A DNA stretch of 64,000 nt, taken from an uncultured Clostridia bacterium (lineage in GTDB: Bacteria; Bacillota; Clostridia; Oscillospirales; Acutalibacteraceae). The translations under genes and the position numbers were made by a program. Shown in pieces: positions 50,501 to 58,964 of this stretch. Every line of letters begins with the position of its first letter. The stretch's first letter is position 1. The notes beneath the pieces are model-generated. The model did not search any database. It saw nothing but the letters and a program-made list of their open reading frames with translations, and was not told the DNA's origin. The DNA lies in the NCBI GenBank assembly GCA_937876375.1, contig CALEHY010000014.1:1-64000 (forward strand), read 5' to 3'.

Positions 50501-52876
50501 TGTAACAAAGCTATCAACCTCATTACCAGTAGTTGTCTTTGCATTAACTGTTAGGGTATCACCGATATATGCAGACTCATAAATCTCTGCACTATCAAGC
50601 TGACCAGCAACGATATTAAATGCCATTGTCTTTGTACCCTTGTAGTATCCAAGACCTGTAATTGTTACAGTAGCAAGAGCTGATGCATTAACATTATTGT
50701 TATAAGTTAGTGTGTAATCCTCACCCTCAACAAGCTCAACATCATTGTCCTTTAGTGTAACCTTTGGCTCAACAGGAGAGCCTGTGCAGGTTTGATTAGG
50801 AATTGAGCTAACTGATACAGTGCTAATATCAACCTGTGCAATTTGCTGATTAATCCAGTTGTTACGATTAGTGAACCAAGTCTTAACACCACTCTTTAGT
50901 GTTGATAGGTTAAAGTAGCTCTTATCAGATGTTGAATAACCAAGACGAGTGTTGTTCATAAGACCAGTGTATCTAACACCCTCAAAATAATCATCAACAG
51001 ACTTTAGTGTACCGGTTGGATCAACCTCCTCACCCATAAGCACCTTGTTAGCCTTGGTCATAGTTGTGTACCAGAATTTGTTGTACATTTTCTGGAAATC
51101 AGCGTTGTTATTGTATAGCGCACCGTAGAATGAAAGTGGTGACATTTTATCAGTTGTAGCACGCTCGTTACCACTTGAACCATTCCACATATAGATACGA
51201 ACATTACGAGCATACCAGCCAGTAGCCTCGTTCCACTTATAGCCCCATCTACCACCAAGTAGTGTAGCAGCAGCAGAAAGACCTGTATCTACAATAACAG
51301 TTTCTACAGAGTGATCCAAATCCCATACAGGACCAGCATATAGCTTGCCGTCAATGTTGTCGCTATCCTTGTAGAAATATGTTGATGATGTTGATGAATC
51401 AAGATTCTTGAAATACTCTTGAATCCAAAAATATTTCACTGCACTATCAGCATCAAGAAGGTCGGACCATTTCTTGCCCTGATACTGTGCTGCTGGTGCA
51501 GGGTTAGTAACTGTTGTACCAGAACCATAAGAGCTAGTTGCACCAGAGGTTGTCTTTGTTTCTGTTGATGGAACAGTACCCTTGTTATAAACTGCAGAAC
51601 CAAGAGCATATAGCAAATCGTAGCTATAATCCACCATATCCTTGGTAGCATAGTCAGCAGATTTTACAACCCAGCCCTGTCTGTTGTATCCACAAAAGCC
51701 AGCGTTCTCGTTTATCCATCGTTCCGAAATCTCTAGCTCGTAGAGATAACCACCTGTTATATCGTCAGGACTGTTAATACCGGTAGAGTACTTTCTGTTA
51801 CCGATAGTAGCACATTTTGTAGCCTTTGTTGAGCTTGTTTCAACAGCGCCAGTACTTTTATATATATTTGTTGTAGGAGGATTTGTATCAAAATCAGCTG
51901 GAGTGATAAGTCCTGTTGCTGGGTCAACAGTACCATTCGCAATTTCCAAATTCTCGTATGCATCGTTAACATCAATACGATTTGACTTTAGCTCTACCTT
52001 TTCAGATAGCTGATATGAACCCATATAAATCTGGTTGCAATATAGATCAACAGGCTTACAAACAGGCTGATATTTTACACCAATGAATTTTGAATAATCA
52101 TAGCCAAGCTGGTCACGGATAAGTGTTGGATCAAACTTGTTAGCAAGTAGTACCCATTTCTTAGCCTTGTTCATACCTAGTAGAGAGGTAGAAACACCAA
52201 GCTTTAGGTTGTATGGATTCTTTTCGCCACCAGATGACCAGGTAGCATTACCTCTACCCTGCATCTTTTCTAGCACACCATCGTACTCAACAGTACCGTC
52301 TGGTGCAACTACCATAACAGTACCACCCTCATAAGCAGAATGGTCTGATGAATTGTTAATCTTTGCCATAGAGCCAGACTCTGTATCAACATATACAGTG
52401 CCGACATTAGCAGATTTCATAACCTTTACAGTATGAGATGTGCTGCCAAGCTTAAATGTGAAATCCTGAATAGAGCCAGGCTGAAGATTTGCAAATACAT
52501 CTGTTGTGCCACCATTCTCAATCTCAACATTGTTGATAGACAATGATGATGCTGTATACCACATACGAAGGTTGCCATTATCGACTGTGCTAGGGAAGAA
52601 TAGATAAAAGCTGTTCTGATTAGTTGTAGTATTTGAAGTTCTTCTATGAACAACAACAGCACCAGCCATAGTTGTCTTGCTTGCGTGGCTGTTATATGCA
52701 TCAAACTCTTCTTGTGTGATAGAGTTGTCGCAGTCTGCCCATACCTGAAGAATATCATCCTCGATATCCTGAACAGCACTAGCAGCATCAACTGCAAATG
52801 GTGCGATAACTATTGTGGTCATCAATAGAGTTAGCGATAACAACAAAGCTATCAATCTCTTTAGGTTTTTCTTCAT
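47591..52876 (-). CDS. Large secreted CotH-family protein with repeated beta domains
   Basis: 1761 residues with a signal peptide (KKNLKRLIALLLSLTLLMTTIVIAPFAVDA). A CotH kinase-like domain spans about residues 190-620 (GRGNATW, KKWVLLANKFDPTLIRDQLGYDYSK, YMGSYQLSEKVEL, LDHSVETV). Next is an Ig-like domain with GEDYTLTYNNNVNASALATVTITGLGYYKGT, then three related ~180-residue beta domains each with a GPRDW/GPKSV...YSxDG core. The C-terminal DGVINAKDYAMISK resembles one half of a dockerin. CotH proteins phosphorylate targets in spore coats; the target here is unknown. It follows a beta-helix lipoprotein by 16 bases. Start MKKNLKR has GGAGG. Confidence 0.85.
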   Translation of the reverse strand: MKKNLKRLIALLLSLTLLMTTIVIAPFAVDAASAVQDIEDDILQVWADCDNSITQEEFDAYNSHASKTTMAGAVVVHRRTSNTTTNQNSFYLFFPSTVDNGNLRMWYTASSLSINNVEIENGGTTDVFANLQPGSIQDFTFKLGSTSHTVKVMKSANVGTVYVDTESGSMAKINNSSDHSAYEGGTVMVVAPDGTVEYDGVLEKMQGRGNATWSSGGEKNPYNLKLGVSTSLLGMNKAKKWVLLANKFDPTLIRDQLGYDYSKFIGVKYQPVCKPVDLYCNQIYMGSYQLSEKVELKSNRIDVNDAYENLEIANGTVDPATGLITPADFDTNPPTTNIYKSTGAVETSSTKATKCATIGNRKYSTGINSPDDITGGYLYELEISERWINENAGFCGYNRQGWVVKSADYATKDMVDYSYDLLYALGSAVYNKGTVPSTETKTTSGATSSYGSGTTVTNPAPAAQYQGKKWSDLLDADSAVKYFWIQEYFKNLDSSTSSTYFYKDSDNIDGKLYAGPVWDLDHSVETVIVDTGLSAAATLLGGRWGYKWNEATGWYARNVRIYMWNGSSGNERATTDKMSPLSFYGALYNNNADFQKMYNKFWYTTMTKANKVLMGEEVDPTGTLKSVDDYFEGVRYTGLMNNTRLGYSTSDKSYFNLSTLKSGVKTWFTNRNNWINQQIAQVDISTVSVSSIPNQTCTGSPVEPKVTLKDNDVELVEGEDYTLTYNNNVNASALATVTITGLGYYKGTKTMAFNIVAGQLDSAEIYESAYIGDTLTVNAKTTTGNEVDSFVTYQWQANGVNIAGETNNTYEIKPEDAGKNITVVVTGDNKNITGTATSNSCAVATTERPQGFSKLISAWDYDYAVDPEALTTSDETGATYYYNATSGDHIDGSELRASVNATSTTKMKWSGTADLYANEEGFITPDQAPIMGTSKTDALAWGKWGYFETTVSTLGFQSITYSARLGGTKKAPRDWKLQYSIDGVNFKDIDNSTYSITANKTMEKAFDNVALPEECNNKSKVYIRAVIANDIAISGVPIIGITSGDAAINNIKIKGESIAVITDLEAPTVATNSVAGDGTVAFSSDEVEIKDNNGGATVYYTVNGGEAKTYEAGFKVFNKSTAKIGDTATVTAWAEVGAVRSEDTVVDITFGGVNINSFSYIDYSKNVSNGAVFSTGGAYGESGKMTAYTDGKSQYVPLWNDDNGAFSIAPDDGALWTANTGYYFDIPTAGYEDIRFTAKMYTTGQGPKSVSLQYSTDNENWTDLENTVVLPANAELEQVFLTAQLPAECNNRAKTYIRVVTVENSTNLGDKLHNNQSKGNLYINDVVISGEDDGTYKMPYTNKTTAYFGTTPIKYHSPSKMDMQYAVLNPEGELILSGTYPKQIVDENGVVTREEGIDIFNAPSFVDKETGAYTVSVWAGDDDDRSIINTAKYYYKGTTVVKFSYTATKRPIYNYLDATHTVATNTSGTNAGTLSMYPNGTTAALLDYSDTYGVKIAWDAANPFKATKNLDKPAGNGYWLAKISTKGYRSLTLNASQLSSNKGPRDWGIAYSLDGTKYTYLADSNARAISNDSSAEPIETYNNIALPSALDDKDEVYIKIFINGGESVDGAELETLLKGNTGLNDLEISGIALPGEIEYTISTVAYEDASLGAIGKTNVPAFVTINEQQYFAENGTITVTLMENERYTAVASANSAGTFATTVKLTAKAGGSKVIPIVALDTVADGVINAKDYAMISKDSKYADTKDYLKSIFDEFINRAE

Positions 52877-52892
52877 ATCTTTTCCTCCCAAG

Positions 52893-54851
52893 TTAGCCAG
52901 CAAATGAAGCTGTACCAACCTTACCATTAAAGGCGAAATCAGCACTATGGCTATTTGCAGTCATTGCGTATGATTTTGATGAGCTGATAGAACCTGATGA
53001 ATATATCAAGGTTGTAACAGCAGTATCTGCCTTGCAAACAGTGGTGCTACCGGACTTAATCTCGATATTACCTCTAGTTCCATAGGTCTTTTCTGGGTGA
53101 GTAGAACGGATTGATGCGTTCAAGCTGGCCTGTTTTGAGCTTGTTTGAACTGGTGTCGATTTTTTACCAATACCAATCACCGTTCCACCATTTATATCAA
53201 AGGTGTGGTTCTTGCCTTCCTTTTGTTTTCCGGCATTAACACGACGCACCTTAAATACACTCTTTTCTGTTGCCATAGCCTTAACCGAGCCACCACTGAT
53301 GGTAATCTCGTTATCTGTGTCAAACGCATCACACGCTGATGAGGTAACATCAACGCTACCACCCTCACAGATAAATCTAGAGCAACGAACGCCATCACCA
53401 TTAACCTTAACATTGAGCGAGCCACTCTCTACAGTAACCTTGTTGTAGGAGAAGATACCCTTTGCAGCACCATTACCAGCTGCAAGCTTGCTAGGGTTAT
53501 TGTTCTGTGCTGTTAGCAGATTAACACTACAGTTTTTAATAGTGATACTCTTTGTTGAGCAGATACAGTTGTCGCTGTTCTGCTTGCTCTCAAATAGGAC
53601 AGAGCCATTACCCTTGATATCGAGCTTTGACTCGTTATACATTACACCGGTGTAGCTGTTCGCTGTGGAGACAAATTTACTGCTTGTGCCCTCTGGGAAT
53701 GAGATAGACACATTCGGAGCGTGGTCATTCTCTGACACATTAAGTAGCTCGTCATCGATGAAATCATCTGATGATGCAGCCTCTGTCTCTAGGAATGTAC
53801 GATCGTTAGTAATGCTGGTGTCAATAATTCGAATAACATTAGGTTTGTTATAATCGATATTTACGTCCTTAAACTTAATCGAGCATTTTGCTGTATTAGG
53901 TAGCTTTACAACAATTCGTCCATGCCATAAATCAGTCTCGCTAGTGATTACATAATCACCCTCATCGTGAATAGTAACCTCTGCAGTCTCGATATCGACC
54001 TTATCCGATGAACAATCAGCTTTACTATTCTTCTTTAGCACAATACTAATATCAGTATCCTCTGGTTCGGTAGTCGCTGGGTCAGTAGGCGAATTATCAT
54101 CGTGCTTCTTTGTAGTAGTTGTAGTTGTGTTTTTCTTGGTCGTTGATTTTTTGTCATCCTCTACGACGATTTTGTTCTTCTCAACGTCCTGCTTCTCTTT
54201 TTTGGCAACCTCTTCATTCTTTGCATCAACAATCTTAACAACTGTCTTCTTGTCGCCATCTATAACGATAATCTTGTCCTTTTCTTTCTTTACCTCGACA
54301 TTGACATACTCGACGATAACCTTCTTGACGCCATTTGCATCTTTCTTTTGGGTAACTCTCAAATATTCCTCAACATTCTTGTCACCGTCTAGGTCAAGAG
54401 CGTCCTTAATTGCTATGATATTGCCCTTTTCATCAGCGTATGACTCGATAGGGATTAGCTCACTCTTTTCGTCATAGACTATTCTAGCCGAATTGCCCTT
54501 GTTCTCTGCCTTAACAAGACTGTTAAGCAGTGGGAACTCCTTGGCTGTCAATTCCTTCTTGTTCTTGTCAGTAACAGTAAGGATATATCCAGCGATTACT
54601 GTCTCACCATCGCTATCATAAACTGGTGAGCACTTAATGGTGTTCTCGTTCTTGTCCTTGTCGGTGAATGAGACAATCTCCTTTTCTAGCTTGACAGCTG
54701 GCAGAGTCTCTGACGGAGCAGTTACCTCGCTAGTATCGTTCTTTTCAACGACAGTGAATTTGTCCTTATTCTTGCCAGTGCATCCAGCCAAACAGCTGGC
54801 GACAAGCACCAAGCTCAGCACAACGGCTATATATCTTTTGCTATTGTTCAT
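52893..54851 (-). CDS. Beta-helix carbohydrate-binding lipoprotein (Cthe_2159-like)
   Basis: 652 residues. Lipoprotein signal ending CLAGC (Cys24), an acidic/Lys-rich region, a Thr-rich linker at about 245-285, then a right-handed beta-helix-like domain with repeated SITIKNCSVNL, KVTVESGSLNVKVNGDGV, SVDVTSSACDAFDTDNEITISGGSVKA and IEIKSGSTTV. This matches the clostridial Cthe_2159/DUF4353 family that binds acidic polysaccharide. Shares a transcript with the CotH gene. Confidence 0.75.
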   Translation of the reverse strand: MNNSKRYIAVVLSLVLVASCLAGCTGKNKDKFTVVEKNDTSEVTAPSETLPAVKLEKEIVSFTDKDKNENTIKCSPVYDSDGETVIAGYILTVTDKNKKELTAKEFPLLNSLVKAENKGNSARIVYDEKSELIPIESYADEKGNIIAIKDALDLDGDKNVEEYLRVTQKKDANGVKKVIVEYVNVEVKKEKDKIIVIDGDKKTVVKIVDAKNEEVAKKEKQDVEKNKIVVEDDKKSTTKKNTTTTTTKKHDDNSPTDPATTEPEDTDISIVLKKNSKADCSSDKVDIETAEVTIHDEGDYVITSETDLWHGRIVVKLPNTAKCSIKFKDVNIDYNKPNVIRIIDTSITNDRTFLETEAASSDDFIDDELLNVSENDHAPNVSISFPEGTSSKFVSTANSYTGVMYNESKLDIKGNGSVLFESKQNSDNCICSTKSITIKNCSVNLLTAQNNNPSKLAAGNGAAKGIFSYNKVTVESGSLNVKVNGDGVRCSRFICEGGSVDVTSSACDAFDTDNEITISGGSVKAMATEKSVFKVRRVNAGKQKEGKNHTFDINGGTVIGIGKKSTPVQTSSKQASLNASIRSTHPEKTYGTRGNIEIKSGSTTVCKADTAVTTLIYSSGSISSSKSYAMTANSHSADFAFNGKVGTASFAG

Positions 54852-54877
54852 AATAAAATACCTAATTTTTATAATAT

Positions 54878-54908
54878 ATTATAGGGACAGCCAGCATTTT
54901 GACTGTCC
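54878..54908 (-). promoter_or_regulatory. Promoter region with a GGACAG inverted repeat
   Basis: A minus-strand TATAAT (54878-54883) lies 26 bases before the lipoprotein ATG. Upstream, GGACAG (54885-54890) and CTGTCC (54903-54908) form an inverted repeat spanning the spacer and -35 region, where a poor -35 box suggests an activator or repressor site. Confidence 0.4.
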
Positions 54909-54942
54909 AAAGGGCGTAATATCCCCTGTTTATAAATAGAGC

Positions 54943-54976
54943 AAAAGACCTTAGGATATCCTAAAGTCTTTTTTCT
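54943..54976 (-). terminator. Terminator after the DUF4956 gene
   Basis: AAAAGACCTTAGGATATCCTAAAGTCTTTT is a nearly perfect palindrome with T runs. It separates VTC/DUF4956 from the lipoprotein-CotH unit. Confidence 0.8.
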
Positions 54977-54978
54977 TA

Positions 54979-55683
54979 TTATTGAAAATGGAAGCTCTTT
55001 GCTGATGACTGCTGTGTTGTGAGCATAATCTTTAGATTGCCATTAAGTGCTCTCAAATCATCAAGCATAACTCTAATGTCCTTGTCATCCTTTAGTGTAA
55101 CAGCAAAGGATAGCTCGAACAATGCACCAAAGTCAACGCTCTTAACCTTTGATAGACTAAAATCACTACAGTGCTTGCCAAGTGTTTCATCAAAAGCGCC
55201 AACATAGTTAAGTGTCTCTGGTACAGTAATCTTTAGCTCGTATGTATTGCCCTTCTTGCTAGCATACTTTGTGAAATGAAGAATAAGAATGATTGCACAA
55301 AGAATAGCAACAGCAAATGCAGCAAAAATCCAGTAGCCAAGTCCACAGGTTAGACCCATAGTAACGCTCATAAATACGAAAGCAATATCCTTTGGATCGC
55401 CAGGTGCAGAACGGAAACGAACGAGTGCAAACGCACCAGCAAGGCTGAATGCTGTAGCAACATTGTTACCAATAACTAGGATAACCATACCAACGATAGG
55501 TGCAAGCAAAATAAGTGATACACAGAATGCTTGACTGTATCCCTCTTTTTTATGAGTTAGTAGATATACCAAACTGATAACAAATCCGATAACAGCAGCT
55601 GATAACACTACCTCTAATACACTCTTGAATGTTAACTCACTAGCCATAGCTCCACTAGTTAGTCCATATAGAAAATCTTGCAT
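54979..55683 (-). CDS. DUF4956 membrane protein
   Basis: 234 residues. Five hydrophobic segments in the first 150 residues (VVLSAAVIGFVISLVYLL, AFCVSLILLAPIVGMVILVIG), conserved FALVRFRSAPGDPKDIAFVFMSVTMGL, then a soluble C-terminal domain of about 85 residues. DUF4956 genes are often next to VTC-domain genes; the joint function is not established. GGAG seven bases upstream; 11 bases after the VTC gene. Confidence 0.85.
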   Translation of the reverse strand: MQDFLYGLTSGAMASELTFKSVLEVVLSAAVIGFVISLVYLLTHKKEGYSQAFCVSLILLAPIVGMVILVIGNNVATAFSLAGAFALVRFRSAPGDPKDIAFVFMSVTMGLTCGLGYWIFAAFAVAILCAIILILHFTKYASKKGNTYELKITVPETLNYVGAFDETLGKHCSDFSLSKVKSVDFGALFELSFAVTLKDDKDIRVMLDDLRALNGNLKIMLTTQQSSAKSFHFQ

Positions 55684-55694
55684 AATTTTTCTCC

Positions 55695-56474
55695 TTAATC
55701 TTCAAAATAATCAAATCCAACCTGATTACCATCAGCGTCGGTCAAATAATATTCTAGCTTTCGTTCCTTGGCGTCACGCTTGTACTTAACACCATATTTG
55801 CTAAATCCGTGACTGAACAGCTCATTCTCACTGAGCAATCTTGTCAACCACAGTGGCATAGCACCAAGAATCTTTATCTCCATAATGTAGATATCATCTG
55901 GTAGCAGTAGCTCATCCTCATCGCTCTCGCCAAAGACGAAATTGCTACGCCTTGTATGTACATTACGGTCAAAGGTCATTCTAAAGTTCTTGTCCTCCTT
56001 GCCGAACAGAGCAAGTCGGTCATACTGAACATATAATGCTGGAGCGACCTTATTCGTCTTTAGATAATATTGTAGCTCCTTTGCAACCTGCGACGACAGA
56101 TAGTCGCTAGTCTCTGGCAAAATACCATCGTTGACGAAAGGGTCAACCTCTTTAATCTTTAGTTTAATTCTACGCTTATTACCGACGCCCTCACTCTTTT
56201 TCTTTATTTCCATAAAGATTTTGTCCTCTGGGTCCTTCTTGTCGTAATAGGAGCGTAATCGCATCTTCTCCTTGTATGGATATCCTTGCGAATTGTCACG
56301 AATAACGTCGTGATTGACTGTATCGTAGTAGATACTGTATATTCGGTACTCGTTACCATTCAAGCAGAATGGATCGAGATCCATATATTCTAGGAGCTGT
56401 GGCATAATGCTGTCCAATTTTTCCTTTGATATGAGATATTTTTTCTCATATCTCTTAAAGGTTGCTATTGCCGT
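55695..56474 (-). CDS. VTC-domain protein with apparent ACG start codon
   Basis: 259 residues from ACG 56474. VTC family motifs: FKRYEKKYLIS at the N-terminus, YSIYYDT, KMRLRSYYDK, IFMEIKKK, RYDRLALFGKE-type strand, and FSKYGVKYKR. VTC domains form a basic tunnel that makes or binds polyphosphate. Starting at the first ATG/TTG in frame would remove KRYEKKYL, the first tunnel strand. The frame stays open and conserved-looking to ACG-GCA-ATA-GCA-ACC-TTT, with GAGAGGAG 8 bases upstream, where homologues have M-A-I/V-x-x-F. So translation may start at ACG, or an ATG has been altered. The annotated shorter start is TTG 56417. Confidence 0.8.
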   Translation of the reverse strand, partial: TAIATFKRYEKKYLISKEKLDSIMPQLLEYMDLDPFCLNGNEYRIYSIYYDTVNHDVIRDNSQGYPYKEKMRLRSYYDKKDPEDKIFMEIKKKSEGVGNKRRIKLKIKEVDPFVNDGILPETSDYLSSQVAKELQYYLKTNKVAPALYVQYDRLALFGKEDKNFRMTFDRNVHTRRSNFVFGESDEDELLLPDDIYIMEIKILGAMPLWLTRLLSENELFSHGFSKYGVKYKRDAKERKLEYYLTDADGNQVGFDYFED

Positions 56475-56523
56475 ACAACCAACTCCTCTCTATAATTTAA
56501 CTAATATTTAACTTAGCATAATT

Positions 56524-56552
56524 AATATACAATAAAAACCTATTCAAGTCAA
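56524..56552 (-). promoter_or_regulatory. Promoter of the VTC-DUF4956 unit
   Basis: On the minus strand TTGACT (56547-56552), 17-base spacer, TATATT (56524-56529). Confidence 0.7.
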
Positions 56553-56615
56553 ACCATTTTGTATAAAATTTATAAAAGAATAGATAAAACATAACATTTG
56601 TAAACCTTGTCCCAC

Positions 56616-56644
56616 TTGTCAAACAGAAATATTTAGTATAAAAT
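56616..56644 (+). promoter_or_regulatory. Promoter of the two-component system
   Basis: TTGTCA (56616-56621), 17-base spacer, TAAAAT (56639-56644), 33 bases before the kinase ATG. Divergent from the VTC promoter 64 bases away. Confidence 0.7.
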
Positions 56645-56676
56645 GGTAACAGTATGAAAAAACAAGGAGCATATTT

Positions 56677-58206
56677 ATGCCAAAGCAGAAGAAAAAGCGT
56701 TCATCACGAAATCTAAAAATACCTACTAGGGTAACGCTGTCCACCATCGTGGCTATCGTGCTACCACTAGTCATTGTTACAGCATTTTCATCGATATTTT
56801 TGAGCACGCTGGCATCATATTTCAACTTTTCAGCTGTTACAACGGACTCATACTCTATGCTTAACCAAATTCAGTGGTCACAGACCATGAGTGAGATAAG
56901 TAACGAGCTTATCACCGACGATAATGATAGCAAAAAGCTGGACCAAATCACGAATTTTGTCGCTCCACTAGAAAAACTGGGCTCAATCATCTATATCGAC
57001 CGAAATGGAGAGCCATTCTACGCTACCACCAACGCAAACGAGGTAACGCAAAAGGCAAATTCGATAGTAAAAATTGATACCGAAAGCAATATGAACTACT
57101 TTGCAGAAAATGGTATTGTTATCGTTACTCACGCAGAGCGTGATAGTGAGCGATATCTAGTGATTATCGCCAATGATAATTACATAGTTAATGATATTTC
57201 TAGCCGATACACTGCACAGGATTTCTCATCGCTTGTACTTGGCAAGACTGGATTTATTCTTGGCATTATTGCGTTAATTTTCGTGCTGTCAATCCTATTG
57301 CTATCGCTGATTACCTCCAGAACAATCAGCAAACCTATCAAGCTGCTGGCTGATGGCGCTAACGAAATAGCTAACGGCAACCTTGATTTTGAAATCAATT
57401 ACGAAAGCACGAACGAGATTGGCACGACTGTTAAGGCGTTCAACGATATGACAAGCCAGCTAAAGCAATCTATCGAGGATAGGGATAGAATAGACCAGTC
57501 ACGAAAGGAAATGATTGCTGGTGTTGCACACGATTTGCGCACACCACTGACCTCTGTAAAAGGATATGTCGAAGGTCTGATGGACGGAATAGCATCGACC
57601 GATGAGATGAGAGAACGCTATCTCCAAACAATATATTCATCCACAAAGGATATGGAAAAGCTACTAGACGAGCTACTGTCACTATCACGACTGGAGCTAG
57701 GCAATATCCAGCTAGAATGCGAGCCAACAAACATTAACGCATTCCTATCCCACTACTGTGAGGAGCTAGAAATCTATCTTAACAACATAGATTTTGACCT
57801 AGAGTACTCTAACCCATTCGACGACCACGAAATAATGATAAGCCTTGATGCTGACCGATTTGTTAGAGTCGTTTCTAACATTATTTCAAACTCTGTTAAG
57901 TATCAGAACAAGAGTGTTAAGGGCAAGATATCTATATCCTTGCAGGAATATGAAAAATCAATTATACTTTCTATAGAGGACAACGGAATTGGCATCGAAA
58001 ACGAGAATGTGCCAAGGATTTTTGACAGCTTCTTCAGAGCTGACCAGGCTAGAACAAAGACTCGTGACGGCTCTGGCATTGGTCTTGCAGTATGCAAGCA
58101 GATAATCGAGCTGCACGGTGGAAGAATATGGGCAACAAGCCAGTATGGAAATGGCACCTCAATCCACATTTCGATGAACAAAATTTTGGAGGAGAACAAT
58201 GGCTAA
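56677..58206 (+). CDS. Membrane sensor histidine kinase
   Basis: 509 residues. Two membrane segments (about 20-45 and 190-213) flank a ~145-residue extracytoplasmic sensor. A HAMP domain follows, then the H box GVAHDLRTP with phospho-acceptor His285, the N box VRVVSNIISNSVKY, G1 DNGIGI and G2 GSGIGLAVCK. It pairs with the response regulator that overlaps its end by 8 bases. Divergent position suggests possible control of the VTC/CotH genes. Confidence 0.93.
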   Translation: MPKQKKKRSSRNLKIPTRVTLSTIVAIVLPLVIVTAFSSIFLSTLASYFNFSAVTTDSYSMLNQIQWSQTMSEISNELITDDNDSKKLDQITNFVAPLEKLGSIIYIDRNGEPFYATTNANEVTQKANSIVKIDTESNMNYFAENGIVIVTHAERDSERYLVIIANDNYIVNDISSRYTAQDFSSLVLGKTGFILGIIALIFVLSILLLSLITSRTISKPIKLLADGANEIANGNLDFEINYESTNEIGTTVKAFNDMTSQLKQSIEDRDRIDQSRKEMIAGVAHDLRTPLTSVKGYVEGLMDGIASTDEMRERYLQTIYSSTKDMEKLLDELLSLSRLELGNIQLECEPTNINAFLSHYCEELEIYLNNIDFDLEYSNPFDDHEIMISLDADRFVRVVSNIISNSVKYQNKSVKGKISISLQEYEKSIILSIEDNGIGIENENVPRIFDSFFRADQARTKTRDGSGIGLAVCKQIIELHGGRIWATSQYGNGTSIHISMNKILEENNG

Positions 58207-58897
58207 ACGAATACTAATCGTTGAGGACGACGAAAACATTTTACAGCTAGAGCACGACTACCTGCTAGCCTCTGGTTTTGAGATTGACAGTGCGCTAAAC
58301 GGTGTCGATGGTCTAAAAATGGCTGTCGCAAACAAATATGACCTAATTATCCTTGATATTATGCTACCTGGTATAGATGGTATGCAGATATGCAAGGAGA
58401 TACGCAAGGCACAGAATATCCCTATTCTGCTAGTTAGTGCAAAGCGTGACGAGATGGACAAAATCACTGGACTAGAATATGGTGCAGACGACTATATCGT
58501 CAAGCCATTCAGCCCTAGCGAGTTAGTGGCAAGGGTCAAGGCACATATCAGCAGATATGACCGACTTGTATCCACTGACCAAGCAAAAGCAAGCCTCACT
58601 ATCGAGATTGATCCACTAAAAATTGACCGTACCTCGCACAAGGTGTTCATCAACGACACTGAAATTGCACTAACAAACAAGGAATTCGACCTGCTCACCT
58701 GCTTTGCAGAGGAGCCAAACAAGATTTTCTCCAAGGATGAGCTGTTCGAAAAGATATGGAAATATGACCCATCCATCGGTGAGACCTCAACTGTTACAGT
58801 ACATATCAACCGTGTTAGAGAAAAAATTGCTGCTGTCGAGCCAACCTTCCCATATATCAACACCGTATGGGGAAAAGGTTATAGATTCAATAAATAA
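58199..58897 (+). CDS. OmpR-family response regulator
   Basis: 232 residues. Receiver domain with acidic pocket EDDE, phospho-acceptor Asp53 (IILDIMLPGIDG), Ser/Lys switch (LLVSAKRDE, VKPFSP), then a winged-helix DNA-binding domain ending TVWGKGYRF. Co-transcribed with the kinase gene. Confidence 0.95.
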   Translation: MAKRILIVEDDENILQLEHDYLLASGFEIDSALNGVDGLKMAVANKYDLIILDIMLPGIDGMQICKEIRKAQNIPILLVSAKRDEMDKITGLEYGADDYIVKPFSPSELVARVKAHISRYDRLVSTDQAKASLTIEIDPLKIDRTSHKVFINDTEIALTNKEFDLLTCFAEEPNKIFSKDELFEKIWKYDPSIGETSTVTVHINRVREKIAAVEPTFPYINTVWGKGYRFNK

Positions 58898-58920
58898 ATC
58901 AAAAATTGCCATTTTGAACG

Positions 58921-58952
58921 AAAAAAGGACTCTCAAAAGAGAGTCCTTTTTT
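58921..58952. terminator. Bidirectional terminator between the response regulator and ilvE
   Basis: AAAAAAGGACTCTC and GAGAGTCCTTTTTT form a perfect stem with loop AAAA, serving the convergent genes. Confidence 0.93.
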
Positions 58953-58964
58953 ATTGTGATTATA

